Shown: positions 46,935-56,800 of the stretch, piece by piece
Numbering within the stretch: the first letter of the stretch is position 1
How the letters are laid out: the number at the start of each line of letters is the position of its first letter
Source of the DNA: Polyporus tsugae
Lineage: Eukaryota; Basidiomycota; Agaricomycetes; Polyporales; Polyporaceae
Direction of reading: 5' to 3'
Assembly: GCA_024305745.1 (NCBI GenBank)
Contig: JAHRBS010000014.1
Location: forward strand, 2,363,501-2,427,500
DNA length: 64,000 nt
The notes under the pieces: model-generated
Database searches by the model: none
Seen by the model: only the letters and a program-made list of their open reading frames with translations
What the model was told of the DNA's origin: nothing
Made by a program: the position numbers and the translations under genes

Positions 46935-47367
46935 GGTAGTGAGGAGATAAGCTGGAAAATCTATGAGAGGGTCGTTTTGTCTCTCAAATACAGCATTGGA
47001 TAAGAATCATCTTCCACATCTTAGAATCTTGATTGAACTGACAGATATATATCTCCCGCTCATATGTGCGTGTCCACAATTATCATCTTCAGGCCAGCAC
47101 GGGGAGAGAACTCCCGCGAAGTTTACAGCCTTAAGATCGCCTTTACAACTGTCATGTCATGTTCAGGTGTACATGATGACACACCGCCCGCGCAACGAAA
47201 GAAGCGGGAGGTTCACAGGGGCCATAAGATCTCATGCGTTTTGTCGGACCATAGTTGGCAGACAGCCGCACACGCCCGCCCCTGGATCCTCCCATCGATC
47301 ACATACGATCAACGGCGAGAATCATAGAGTGGGAGCGAATCAGTGAGAAGTGAAAAGTGAATGAGGT
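46935..47367. other. Spacer between M2 and P450 remnant
   Basis: No feature recognised. It corresponds to the M1/P450 spacer at 34.4-34.8 kb. Confidence 0.5.
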
Positions 47368-48072
47368 CAGAAGGCGCCTGGCCCTAAATTTCACCCGCCC
47401 ATCCAGCGCAGGCAGAATGTGGAACACGAAATGTAGGTTCGGGGCTGCTTTCCACCACCGTCGGACTTCAAGATCATAGTTCACGGTGATATAGGGGAGC
47501 ATCGCTTTCGCCTGGTTTGCAGACGATGACCAAGGAATGGGACATGGACTGACACTCACCAACCGTAATGTCCATGACCAAAGGAATGTACTCCACCCTG
47601 GAGGTCACAGCCCAATAGTTCGAGCCCTTTACGTCCTCCTTTCATCCTCGCAAACCGGGCGGGTTCGAACGTCTGAGTCTGGGCATCCTCGCAGTACGCC
47701 TCGTGCGGACGGACCGAGTGCGCGTCGACATGTATCAAAGTTCAGAGGGGAGTCCTCGTGCCGTCGTTGAGTGTGATGTACATCGCACCCTTCCTGATCA
47801 TCGACTCTATAGAAGACGCATTAACGCCCCGTCAGCGCTTTGACCTTGATTCAGGCTCCCACAACAGTAAGACCGGAAGCAAGGAAGAAATATTCTCACT
47901 AATTCCAAGCCACGCGTGCCGCTGACACTCTGTCAGGAGGCGGCCGAGCTTCTTCATCTCGCCCAACGCATCTGCGTCCATACCTCCGCGCCGATGATCG
48001 GTTCAATGTCTTTTCGGAGGGGAATAAGGTACGTATTCTCCGCGAGATGAGATAGCACCTGTAACAGAGCAT
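47368..48072 (-). pseudogene. Cytochrome P450 remnant (C-terminal third)
   Basis: The minus strand retains pieces of the P450 at 34.8-36.9 kb in order: LIPLRKDIEPIIGAE (about 48030-47990), KKLGRLLTECQRHAW holding the E-x-x-R motif, ITLNDGTRTP followed by a stop, HVDAHSVRPHEAYCEDA, FEPARFARMKGG, FGHGHYG, and NLHFVFHILPALDGRV near the end. Frames change between pieces, the CPGRFF part of the heme loop is lost, and the region upstream of 48072 has no recognisable P450 sequence. It lies next to M2 just as the intact P450 lies next to M1. Confidence 0.85.
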
Positions 48073-49344
48073 GTCACTGTTTACAACGACAAGGTCCGCC
48101 GAATAGCATAATTACTCGCCTAGAAGAGCTGCGTACTCGGGGAAGGTCACAGTAGAGATGCTAAACGTGGCCACATCCGACGTCTGGCATGTGGTATCAT
48201 GCCCGTTGCATCATCCTTGGGAGATTGTCCGTTCGTGGGGATGGGCCGCTGCAGGAGGCCTGCGATTTCCGCCTAAGAACGTGTAAACGCATGAGAGGAT
48301 GGTGAGCACACAGCGGCGTCGACAAGCTCACCGGACCTTATTACTTGACCTAGGGTTTTGACGACCGTATGGCTTCACGACAGGGTCAGAGGAAAAACGT
48401 ACATAGTGTCGAGTAGCACACATACCGCAAGTGTACCTCAAGGATGTTCTCCAAGCACTTCAACTCGCAAGCGAAGGCCTAGGCGCCGCACCCCGTTCAC
48501 GATTCAGCCACGCCTTTACGGTGTGAGGAAGTCCTAGGATTTGGGATGAGGCCCTGAAATGTGCCTGAAGTGAACGACACTAAGGACCGACAGGAATCAC
48601 TTTGGGACACTGAAGATGTGCCGACAGCAGCAAAAGACTTACCAGTAGCCAAAAGTATGGGTTCTCTCCCCCCAGCTCATGACCATGACCTCCGGATTCA
48701 TCAGCCTCTGGCAGACATATCGGACGGCGTAGTCCTCAGCGCTGCGGCGTTTACAGGTTCCAGCGCAGTGGATGGGGCGGATAGCATCAATCCATGCAGG
48801 AAGGAGAAGCTCCACTGTTGCAACCTGGCAACTAGACGAGGATGTGCAAACTTGAAGACGATGAGGGTGGCAGTCCAAGGTTGGTCCAAGGTTGGACTGC
48901 GGCGACGGAGCGGGCTGGGTGTGACACCACTATGTGATGTAACGTTACCTCAGCTTGAGGAGGTAGGAAACGGATCTGATCCTGCCGATATACGCAGTCC
49001 GAATGTGGCCGGGGTCGGTGTGGTCACGGCGGTCGAGGTCGGGGCGGCGGGACGCTGATGCGGGGATACGAAGTCGAGGGTCGAGGAAAGCGGTCTAAAG
49101 TCGAGAAATGAATTCGCAGATTGAGTGAAATGCAGTGAGAATCGCGTGGAGTCGTGGTCGGTAGACAGCTGTAAGTATGTACTGGATTATAACTTGTAAG
49201 GTCGAGAACGACGCCGAAAAACGCGGAGTATTTCGATTCTGGACCGGGCCGGGGATGCCGCTATGGGCGCCTCTTGCCGGCCAGGATGAGACGACGGCGA
49301 CTCGCAGTCCACGCCCCAGTCCCTCCAACGGATTCACGAACTCT
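48073..49344. other. Intergenic, nothing recognised
   Basis: No confident gene, although open frames exist on both strands around 48.56-49.06 kb. It contains a short repeat-palindrome (CAGTCCAAGGTTGG, then GGTCCAAGGTTGGACTG) at 48871-48900. It probably includes the promoter of the ERG27-like copy e. Confidence 0.4.
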
Positions 49345-50072
49345 ATGTCAAAGGGCCTCGTCATTGTAGTCACCGGGGCGAATGGGTACGTTCCCACTTC
49401 GTATGTTCTCAACCTACAAGTGCGCTCATTTGCCATCTCAGCGGTGTCGGTTTCGGCATTTGCCATAGGCTCTTGGTCCAGCTCTCCTCCCCACATCCTT
49501 CGGACGCACGGCCGTTCTTCAAGGTTGACGGTGCAGAGGCTGCATACGGCCATGGCATCCTGGACGAGTACGAATTCAACCCTGATGCGGGTGCAACGAT
49601 CGTCATGGCCTGCCGGGATTCACGACGCGCGCAAGAGGCTCGGACACGACTGTACAACCTGCTGGACGAACACGTAGCCACACTGTCGCCGGGAACGAAG
49701 GAGCACGCCTACGCGTGCACGTTTAGGAGGAACGTGAAGCTGGAGCTGGAGACGTTGGACTTGTCGTCAGTGAAGAGCGTGCTGGATTTCGGGAGGAGAG
49801 CTTCAGACAAGTGAGTGCTATCCCCTTGAACCTTTTCGCAGCTGCACGGATTTGCGTCTATCGAAGCACTGCACCATACCATGATGATGCAGAGGGCTGG
49901 GCTGCATGTGGCCAACGAGGGGCCCTATGTAAAGTGCATGCAACCCGTTCATCTCGCGCATATACCGCTTACACCCATTATGGGTGAGCGATGCCATATC
50001 TGTATGCCCCCAATATTCTCTTTTCGGAGGCGTAGTCATGTTGGCAACCTGGGTTCGCCTCGAGAAAACGTA

Positions 50073-50134
<62 letters not shown>

Positions 50135-51784
50135 CTAGGTTCGACAGAGCGCGGCCAGCGCGCCCCGTCTGGAATGAAGAATTAGTGGGCGTTGGCGGTG
50201 TGGCGGTGACGCATCTCATGACGGATGGACACATTTCCTTTGTTGTATTCGCCTTGCGTGCGTTTCACTAGGTGGAGCCTGCTGGTAGCGGTTAGTGGTG
50301 TGCCACAATCCTAAGTCAATAAGCAGTGTAACCTCACCGTTGTCTTCATTCTTATGGGGATGGACTATAGTCGATGATCTGGTCTGACGGCCAAGCTGCG
50401 TTCCCCCGACCCTGCACGGAACATTCAGGCAGAGATATACAGGGCACACACACATCGTCTGCACGCGAATGCCATTACCGAGCCCTACGTGCTTGCCGAT
50501 CGCCCACCTGAGTGGATTCTCTGACATTCAGCCATAAAACGGCTGCTCATCTGGGCTCCACGCATGCACAGTGCTATCGAAGCAGATGGCAGCAAGCTTT
50601 CATCAAACCCCTGGGTTTCTCCGTCTTTCAGCCACTCTATGAAGAACTGACATTCTGCTCTCTCGTAGGTATGAATACATCTCGCATCTTATCTTCAACG
50701 CGGGGACAGCGACATACAGCCACCTAGATATATTTGGCTATGTCCTGGATTTCCTTCGCTTCCCCATTCACGCTGTCCAGCATCCGCGACGGAATATGCA
50801 GGTCAATGGCGTTCTGAGTAAGGACAACCTTGGCTACACGTGGCAGTGCAATACATTTGGACACTACGTCCTGGTACGTTTCCAGTTCGAGCATCTACTG
50901 TCCCATCATCAACTTCGCGCCCAACTTTAGTACCGCTCGCTACAAGACCTCCTTCTGGCGTATACCAACTTCACCAACCGATCGGCACGCGTCCTGTGGA
51001 TGTCGTCGCTCGACTCGGAACCTGAATTTGACCCCAAGGACGATTGGCAGCTCACGAAGACGCACCATTCCTACCAAGCGTCAAAGTACCAAATCGACTT
51101 GATCGCGTCCGAGCTCGAGAAGCGCACCGTCGAGGCGCTGGAAATCGGCCGCGCGTCGTCGATGGAGGAGACGGTCGCGCCGCACGGGGAGATCCACCAC
51201 CTCATTGTATCCCCCGGCATCACCTCGACGAACATGAGTTCGTTGCTGAACATCTGGATACCGGGGTGGAGGTACCTGATGATAGCTGCGTTTTGGCTCG
51301 TACGTCTCCCCGTTCGTGTCTTCTGTCTTCCACCTAACCGCTGACTGGCGTACGTATATAGGTCCGCTTCCTCGGCGCACCGCACGTCCTCATGTCGCTC
51401 TTTTCTGCTGCGGTCTCGGCCGTACACCTCGCCCTCGTCCCTCTCAAGCACGTCCCGACCGTGTGCAACTCGCCACACATCTCCCCGCTCGACGTCGAAT
51501 ACCCATACTGGCATTCATACTTCGGCCAGACATCCACTCGCGTCCAAATGTTACGCTTCGGGAGCGAGAACGACCGGTGGGGGAACGATCGGCCTGGCGT
51601 GATCGCGGTCCCTGTGTGGGAGGAGCATCCGAACGCGGGGGAGGTGTTGTTAGAGCGGTTCGAGAGACTTTACCAGGCATTTGACATGGCGAACGCGGAT
51701 CGAGAGAGAGCTGAGAACGGCCGTGGTAATGGGTACGGGAACGGGAATGGGTATGCGAAGGTGGGGAACGGGACGGCGAGATGA
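49345..51784 (+). CDS. ERG27: 3-keto-steroid reductase, copy e (probable ERG27)
   Basis: An SDR that reduces the C3 ketone during sterol C4 demethylation, acting with the Erg25/Erg26/Erg28 complex at the ER. Exons 49345-49385, 49442-49810, 50669-50873, 50931-51299 and 51362-51784 give 468 aa. The start MSKGLVIVVTGANGG is chosen by comparison with the paralogs; the frame is open further upstream. The cofactor loop TGANGGVGFGIC, NAG (LIFNAGTATYSH), serine (VLWMSSLDSEPEF) and Y-x-x-x-K (SYQASKYQ) are intact. The tail is DRWGNDRPG, VPVWEEHPN and a Gly/Asn-rich end. It is the most diverged copy, has none of the duplicated neighbours, and sits next to OAC1, so it is the best candidate for the housekeeping gene. 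Intron 2 is 858 bp, against about 60 bp in the paralogs. Confidence 0.86.
50076..50132. repeat. (GA)n microsatellite in intron 2 of ERG27 copy e
   Basis: About 28 uninterrupted GA units. It lies in the unusually long 858-bp intron (49811-50668). Confidence 0.95.
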
Positions 51785-52683
51785 GGGGGTTAGAGAAAGG
51801 GATGCTACTCACAATACTACGACGATACCAGGTCCATGTTCCCTTACATCCCCACATCGCCTAGAAAGTACTTTACAAATTGTGGGCAATTGCTGCCTTA
51901 CATACTCTAAAGGACTCGGAATGATTTGCCAATGTTATGGGATACACGTGACTTCTTCCTATAGTGCGACATATATGGTGACTCCAACTCTACTCTGCAC
52001 TGTGACTTAGATGTCTGTGTCCCTCCTGTTTCTTCAATCTGGTTTCTGTGGATGCTGGCAACGAATAACGACTCCGGATCCAACGTGGGATGCTGGCAAC
52101 GAACGACGACTCCGGATCCAACGTGGACGAGACACGCCTCCAAGTCCCAGATCGGCAGAATTTGCAGGTTTTCGGTCCGAGACCAACAGCCAAACAGTGG
52201 TTGAGGTATAGCAGGAGTTGGAACTTGGGAGACTCGCACACATGGTTGAAACGATGGCAAGCGCAGGGAAAGCATATTATGTGCGGCGAGTGCCATTTGT
52301 CTGACTCGTCTCCCCACGATTGCGAGCATCAAAGCCAAGTTAGTCACGTACTCCGCCTCTCAGCCTTGCGCTCTTTCAACCTTACGCTCTTGTTTGCATG
52401 TTTCCCGCGGCCTTCAAGTTCTGGGGCCACAATCACCAGGCCTGGCTTTTACCTCCTACTCTCAGGCCCTTCATGCAACTCGGTCGGCGCCCCAGCGGCG
52501 ACACTGGTCAAGTCACTGACTGATTGAAGGCGGGCGCGAGCGAGAAGCAATCGCCATCAACGTTAACGTTCTCCAGGAAGGGCTTTGCGGGAAGCATGTG
52601 GCCCGTCGTTTGCGCTTCTTCTATTCCCTGAGGCTGCGAACGGCTGACGGATACCCATCCGCTTTCTGCCCTCAACCTTGAGT
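51785..52683. other. Intergenic with short tandem duplication
   Basis: Region between ERG27 copy e and the carrier gene. The only structure seen is an imperfect 37/38-bp direct repeat at 52048-52122. The last part is the carrier's promoter. Confidence 0.5.
52048..52122. repeat. Tandem direct repeat, two 37/38-bp units
   Basis: Units 52048-52084 and 52085-52122 share GATGCTGGCAACGAA and ACGACTCCGGATCCAAC and differ at only a few positions. A local tandem duplication. Confidence 0.75.
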
Positions 52684-54126
52684 ATGGCGCATCTCTCCAC
52701 CTTTGAGGGTTTCGTTTGCGGCGGCCTGGCGGGATGCACTGCGGTGAGTGACTCGTCAATGCTAGAGTAGGCTGCGCGAGGGCTGACTTGAAGAGTCCTC
52801 CAGGTGACCTTTTCGAATCCGTGAGTCCCCGTGAACCGCAGTTGGCATCGTATGGTACGCGGTCACTTATTCTGCCCCCTCTAGTGCAGAGGTTGCCAAG
52901 ACGCGTTTGCAGCTGCAGGGCGAGCTGATGAAGGGCCGTGGCGGGGAGAAAGTATACAAGAACGTGTTCGACGTGCTCGTCAAGACGTGGCGGAACGAGG
53001 GCTTCAAAGGCGTGCAGCGGGGGTTGGGTCCTGCGGTATGTCCCCGTCACTACAGTTCTGAATCCGTCTCCCTCTTTGTAAACCCTTGGTGCAGTACTTC
53101 TACCAGGTTGCGTTGAACGGCTCGCGGTTGGGACTGTACGAACCGTTTCGCAGATGGGCGAATACGCAGCTGGGGTACAAACCTGCCCAGCAGGTCACCC
53201 TGACGTCTATGGGTGCCGGTTCAGTCAGTGCTGTCGTCGGATGTGAGTCCTTGTGTCATCAGCCTTCTATCTTTTCCCTTATGTGTCATAGCGTACTTGG
53301 GCAACCCACTCTTCCTTGTCAAGACGCGCATGCAAGCGCACTCTCCGGCGCTCCCTGTCGGCGCGCAGAGATACTACCGGCATGGATGGGGCGCTCTGGC
53401 AACTATTGTCCGTGAAGAGGGAGCGAAGGGTCTGCTTCGTGGCTGGGACGCTGCAATTTTGCGAGGGGCAATCGGAGGTTCGGTACGTGTCGTCCTCGTC
53501 TGCGTCAAGTGCCCATCTGACACTTGGAGGATCAGGTGCAACTGCCGAGTTACATCTGGAGCAAGACTCAGCTAGTGCGGTACGGGTTTGACCCGGATAG
53601 TACATGGACGTTCTTAGCGAGTAGCTCGATCGCGGGCGTGATTCTGGTACGTTGTCACCGCAAGGTACTAGTCCCCTCTCCGGCTTATTAAAGGCATTCA
53701 TAGTGTCTGGTGATGCAGCCTGCAGATACGGTGCGTCCTTCCTATCACGAGAGGTCCTTTTGTTCATATCGTGTCCGTAGACTTTGACAAGGATGTACAA
53801 CCAGCCTACTATCAAGGAACCGGATGGCCGCGCTGTTGGCACGCTGTACAAGAACCCGATCGACTGTCTATGGAAGACGTTCAGAGCGGAGGGTATTCAC
53901 GGCTGGTACAAGGGTGCGTTCTGCAACAGATAATATGCCATGATCTAGTTAAAATTTGGACACACAGGGACTACTGCACACTTCCTCCGGATTGCACCGC
54001 ACACGTTTGTCTTCCTATGCCCGACGCCCTATTTCACACTGATAGTCTATCACCAGGATAATTACGCTGACTGCGAACGATATCATTGTGAGGTTGTACT
54101 TGAAGACGAGACGTCGTTCGGATTAG
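52684..54126 (+). CDS. OAC1: Mitochondrial carrier, OAC1 type
   Basis: An inner-membrane carrier of the SLC25 family. The yeast ortholog exchanges oxaloacetate, sulfate and alpha-isopropylmalate. Ten short exons, 52684-52743, 52804-52820, 52885-53035, 53095-53242, 53292-53482, 53536-53646, 53704-53730, 53781-53913, 53968-54004 and 54057-54126, give 314 aa, the usual carrier length. The three carrier motifs are NPAEVAKTRLQLQGE, NPLFLVKTRMQ and QPADTTLTRMYNQ. The unusual second (FLVKTR) and third (LTR-YNQ) forms are those of yeast Oac1, and KVYKNVFD, ALNGSRLGLYEP and LRIAPHT agree too. It lies tail-to-tail with LEU4, with 78 bp between the stops. That suits a role in moving the LEU4 product or related acids across the membrane. 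Confidence 0.92.
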
Positions 54127-54204
54127 GCTCCTCCTCGAATGCGGCAACTCCATGGATGTACCCACTCTGTGTGTACAACACTACTCGTCTCCCAATCTGC
54201 AATT

Positions 54205-56800
54205 TTAGATCTTGCCTCTGCAGCTGGCGGCCGCGATCAGAGCGGCCTGTAGCGTAGCTGTTGTCAGATCGTCATCCAATCCAACGCCCCACGCTTCGTC
54301 CTGTCCCACCGCCTCCACCTTAACGAAGGCTGCATGTTGGCTTCCTTTGGCAGCACCGAGACGGGGCCGAACTTGAATGTCGCACGGAGCAACACAGCCG
54401 ACCAGGTCGGACAGACTGGAGAGCAAGCACGCCACCGCATCGTCACCGGAACCGCCGAGTTGCTTCTCGACACCGTTCATCAGCACCGTAGCCTGGAAGC
54501 GGACGTGTGGCGCCTTCGGAACCCGCGCGACTGAGAAAGACTGGAGTGTAGTCATCGCGGAGGGGCAGAATCGCGCGATGAAGCGAGCAGCGACCTGCGC
54601 CGGAGAGAGGCCCTCGATGTCGCCGGCAGAGCACGCTTCCGCGAGCGTGTCGTGCATCGCTTGGGGTACGGGCAGTGAGTAATCGTCGTTGAGGATTCTC
54701 AGGAGCTCCTTCGTATCACCGCTGACGACCGACACAGGGCGACCCCCGAGCCGCTTGTTCATTGCGCTGACCGCAGCGAGGACCTGGGAGCGTGCGGGAT
54801 CCGGATCGAGACCCACGCCCCATGAGGGTGCATGTGCATCGCCGTCGGTAACCCCAGAAGAAGAGGAAGCACTCGCGATTTGCGTTTCTGCGAGAAGCAC
54901 GAAGGAGACGACGTTGTGGCTCGCCGCGTCCAGTGATGCGCGCTCGTGCGTTTCAACGGCGGAGAACCGGAGGCGAGTTCGGGCCTCCACAGCGGAGAGG
55001 AATGCCGTCAAGGGTCCCGCCCCTTCGCCGCGCAGCGTGAACGAGTTCCCATCTGCCGTCATACGCCCTTGGAATGCCGTCACCGTTTTCCCGTCGCGCA
55101 CGACCTGCACCACCGCGAACTTCCCCATGTACACGCGCGCAGGGTGCTCCTCCACTCCTTCTTCATCGGCCTTCTCCGGGAGGTGGTAGTACGCGGCGAA
55201 GGTCGCCTTGATACCTTCCGCCGTCATCTCGCACGCCGCGCGGTCGACCTGGCGCTGCACGACGCGGTAGAACTCCTGCTGGACCGGCCGCGGGAGGTCG
55301 ATGTGGAGGTGCTCGCGGATGATGTACGCGATCCCGCCCTTGCCCGACTGCGAGTTGACGCGGATGACGGCCTCGTACGTCCGTCCGAGGTCGGCGGGGT
55401 CGAGTGGGAGGTACGGCATTTCCCACATGAGCGGCTGCCCCTCTGCGGCGCACCGTGCGTGCCGTACGGCCTGCGCCTCGAAGCCCTTCTTGACCGCATC
55501 TTGGTGCGAGCCGGAGAACGCGGTGAAGACGAGCTCGCCTGCGTACGGGTGGCGCGGGTGGACGGGGAGGGAGGTGCAGTGCGCGACGATGTCGATCGTG
55601 GCTTGGATGTCGGAGAAGTCGAGCCCGCAAGGGACGCCTTGGGTGTAGAGGTTGAGCGCGAGCGTGACGAGGTCGACGTTGCCGCAGCGTTCGCCGTTTC
55701 CGAAGAGACAGCCTTCGACGCGGTCGGCCCCAGCCAGGATGCCGAGCTCGGTAGCGGCGACAGCAGTCCCTGGTGCAAGATACGGTCATGAGCAAACATC
55801 CGAGCGGGAATAAGGGCGCGTCAGTACATACCTCTATCGTTGTGGGTGTGTAAGCTGACGATGATCTCATCCCTGTCTTCCATGTGGCGACAGAAGTATT
55901 CGATCTACGAAGCACACAGTGAGCTAATCACGAACTTGTATAAAGCATGTTGGATGCGACTGACCTGATCGGCGTAGTGATTCGGGGGAGATATCTCGAC
56001 CGTCGACGGCAAATTGTACATGATCCTGTCGTACACGTCTTTTCCAGCAAGGCCCCACGCGTTCTTTACCGCCGTGCATATCTCCACAACGTACTCCGGT
56101 TCGGTCTGAGAGAAGGCTTCCACCCCGTAGACGAGTCGGAACTTTGCGCCGTACTTCTCGCGATGCTGATCGACGAGCGAACGGACGAGGACGGTATGCG
56201 TGGTGGCAAGCTCGACAATCTCTTCTTTGCTCTTCCCGAAGACGACCTCTCGGAAGCACGGAGCCGTCGCGTTGAACAGGCTGATGATCACGTTTGGGGC
56301 ACCAGCGATCGCCTCGAAAGTCCGATGAATGAGATCAGCGCGGGCGGGCGTCATCACCTACAATTGCACACGTCTAGGTCAGTCCTCGCCAAATGCTACA
56401 ATGGACAAATGCTTATGACGGGAACCATGCCCTACCTGTATCCAGACGTCTTCGGGGATCTCTCCACCAGCGATGAGAGACCTCACAAACTCGAACTCCG
56501 TCTCGCTAGAGGACGGGTAGGCAACTTCAATCTCTTTGAAGCCGCACTTCACAAGATGCCTGAAGAATATGCGTTTCTGGTCGGTCGTCATAGGTCGCGC
56601 TAGTGCTTGATTCCCGTCACGAAGGTCAGTGGAGAGCCAGATGGGATGCTTCTCGATACGACGTCGCGGCCATTGGCGGTCGGGGATGTCAAGGGGGACG
56701 TATGAGGCGTACTTGTCGCTTGGGTCGCTCCTATGAAGGTGAACCATGCGTTAGCATCAATAAGCTACACGACGTCAAGGCTAACCCACAGCATAGGCAT
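54205..56800 (-). CDS. LEU4: 2-isopropylmalate synthase with doubled regulatory region
   Basis: Catalyses acetyl-CoA + 2-oxoisovalerate to 2-isopropylmalate, the first committed and leucine-inhibited step of leucine synthesis. Exons on the minus strand, 56790-56800, 56436-56730, 55965-56357, 55832-55904 and 54205-55769, give 778 aa; yeast Leu4 has 619. The tiny first exon gives MPMLSDPSDKY, matching fungal relatives. Catalytic and metal residues sit in STDLRDGNQ, SLHTHNDRG and LFGNGERCGNVDLV, followed by FSGSHQDAVKKGF. After the barrel, residues about 413-599 hold the helical linker and the LeuA regulatory (dimerisation) domain ending SWGVGLDPD. Residues about 621-775 repeat the same architecture (LPVPQAMHD, FIARFC, AWGVGLDDD). 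No mitochondrial presequence is visible in this model, so a cytosolic form or a missed upstream start are both possible. Confidence 0.93.

Noticed and set aside
48561..49058. 165-codon plus-strand frame
   Set aside because: No homology, no splice-supported extension and low-complexity Val/Ala/Gly end; insufficient to call a gene.
49177..49344. Longer N-terminus for ERG27 copy e from an upstream in-frame ATG
   Set aside because: Paralogs begin at the position equivalent to 49345 and the upstream 56 codons have no similarity to ERG27 proteins.
50076..50132. Regular repeat considered as a CRISPR-like array
   Set aside because: It is a simple dinucleotide (GA) microsatellite inside an intron, with no spacers.
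54946..55791. 281-codon plus-strand frame
   Set aside because: Antisense to LEU4 and extremely rich in Arg, Val and Glu; a mirror of the GC-rich LEU4 codons.
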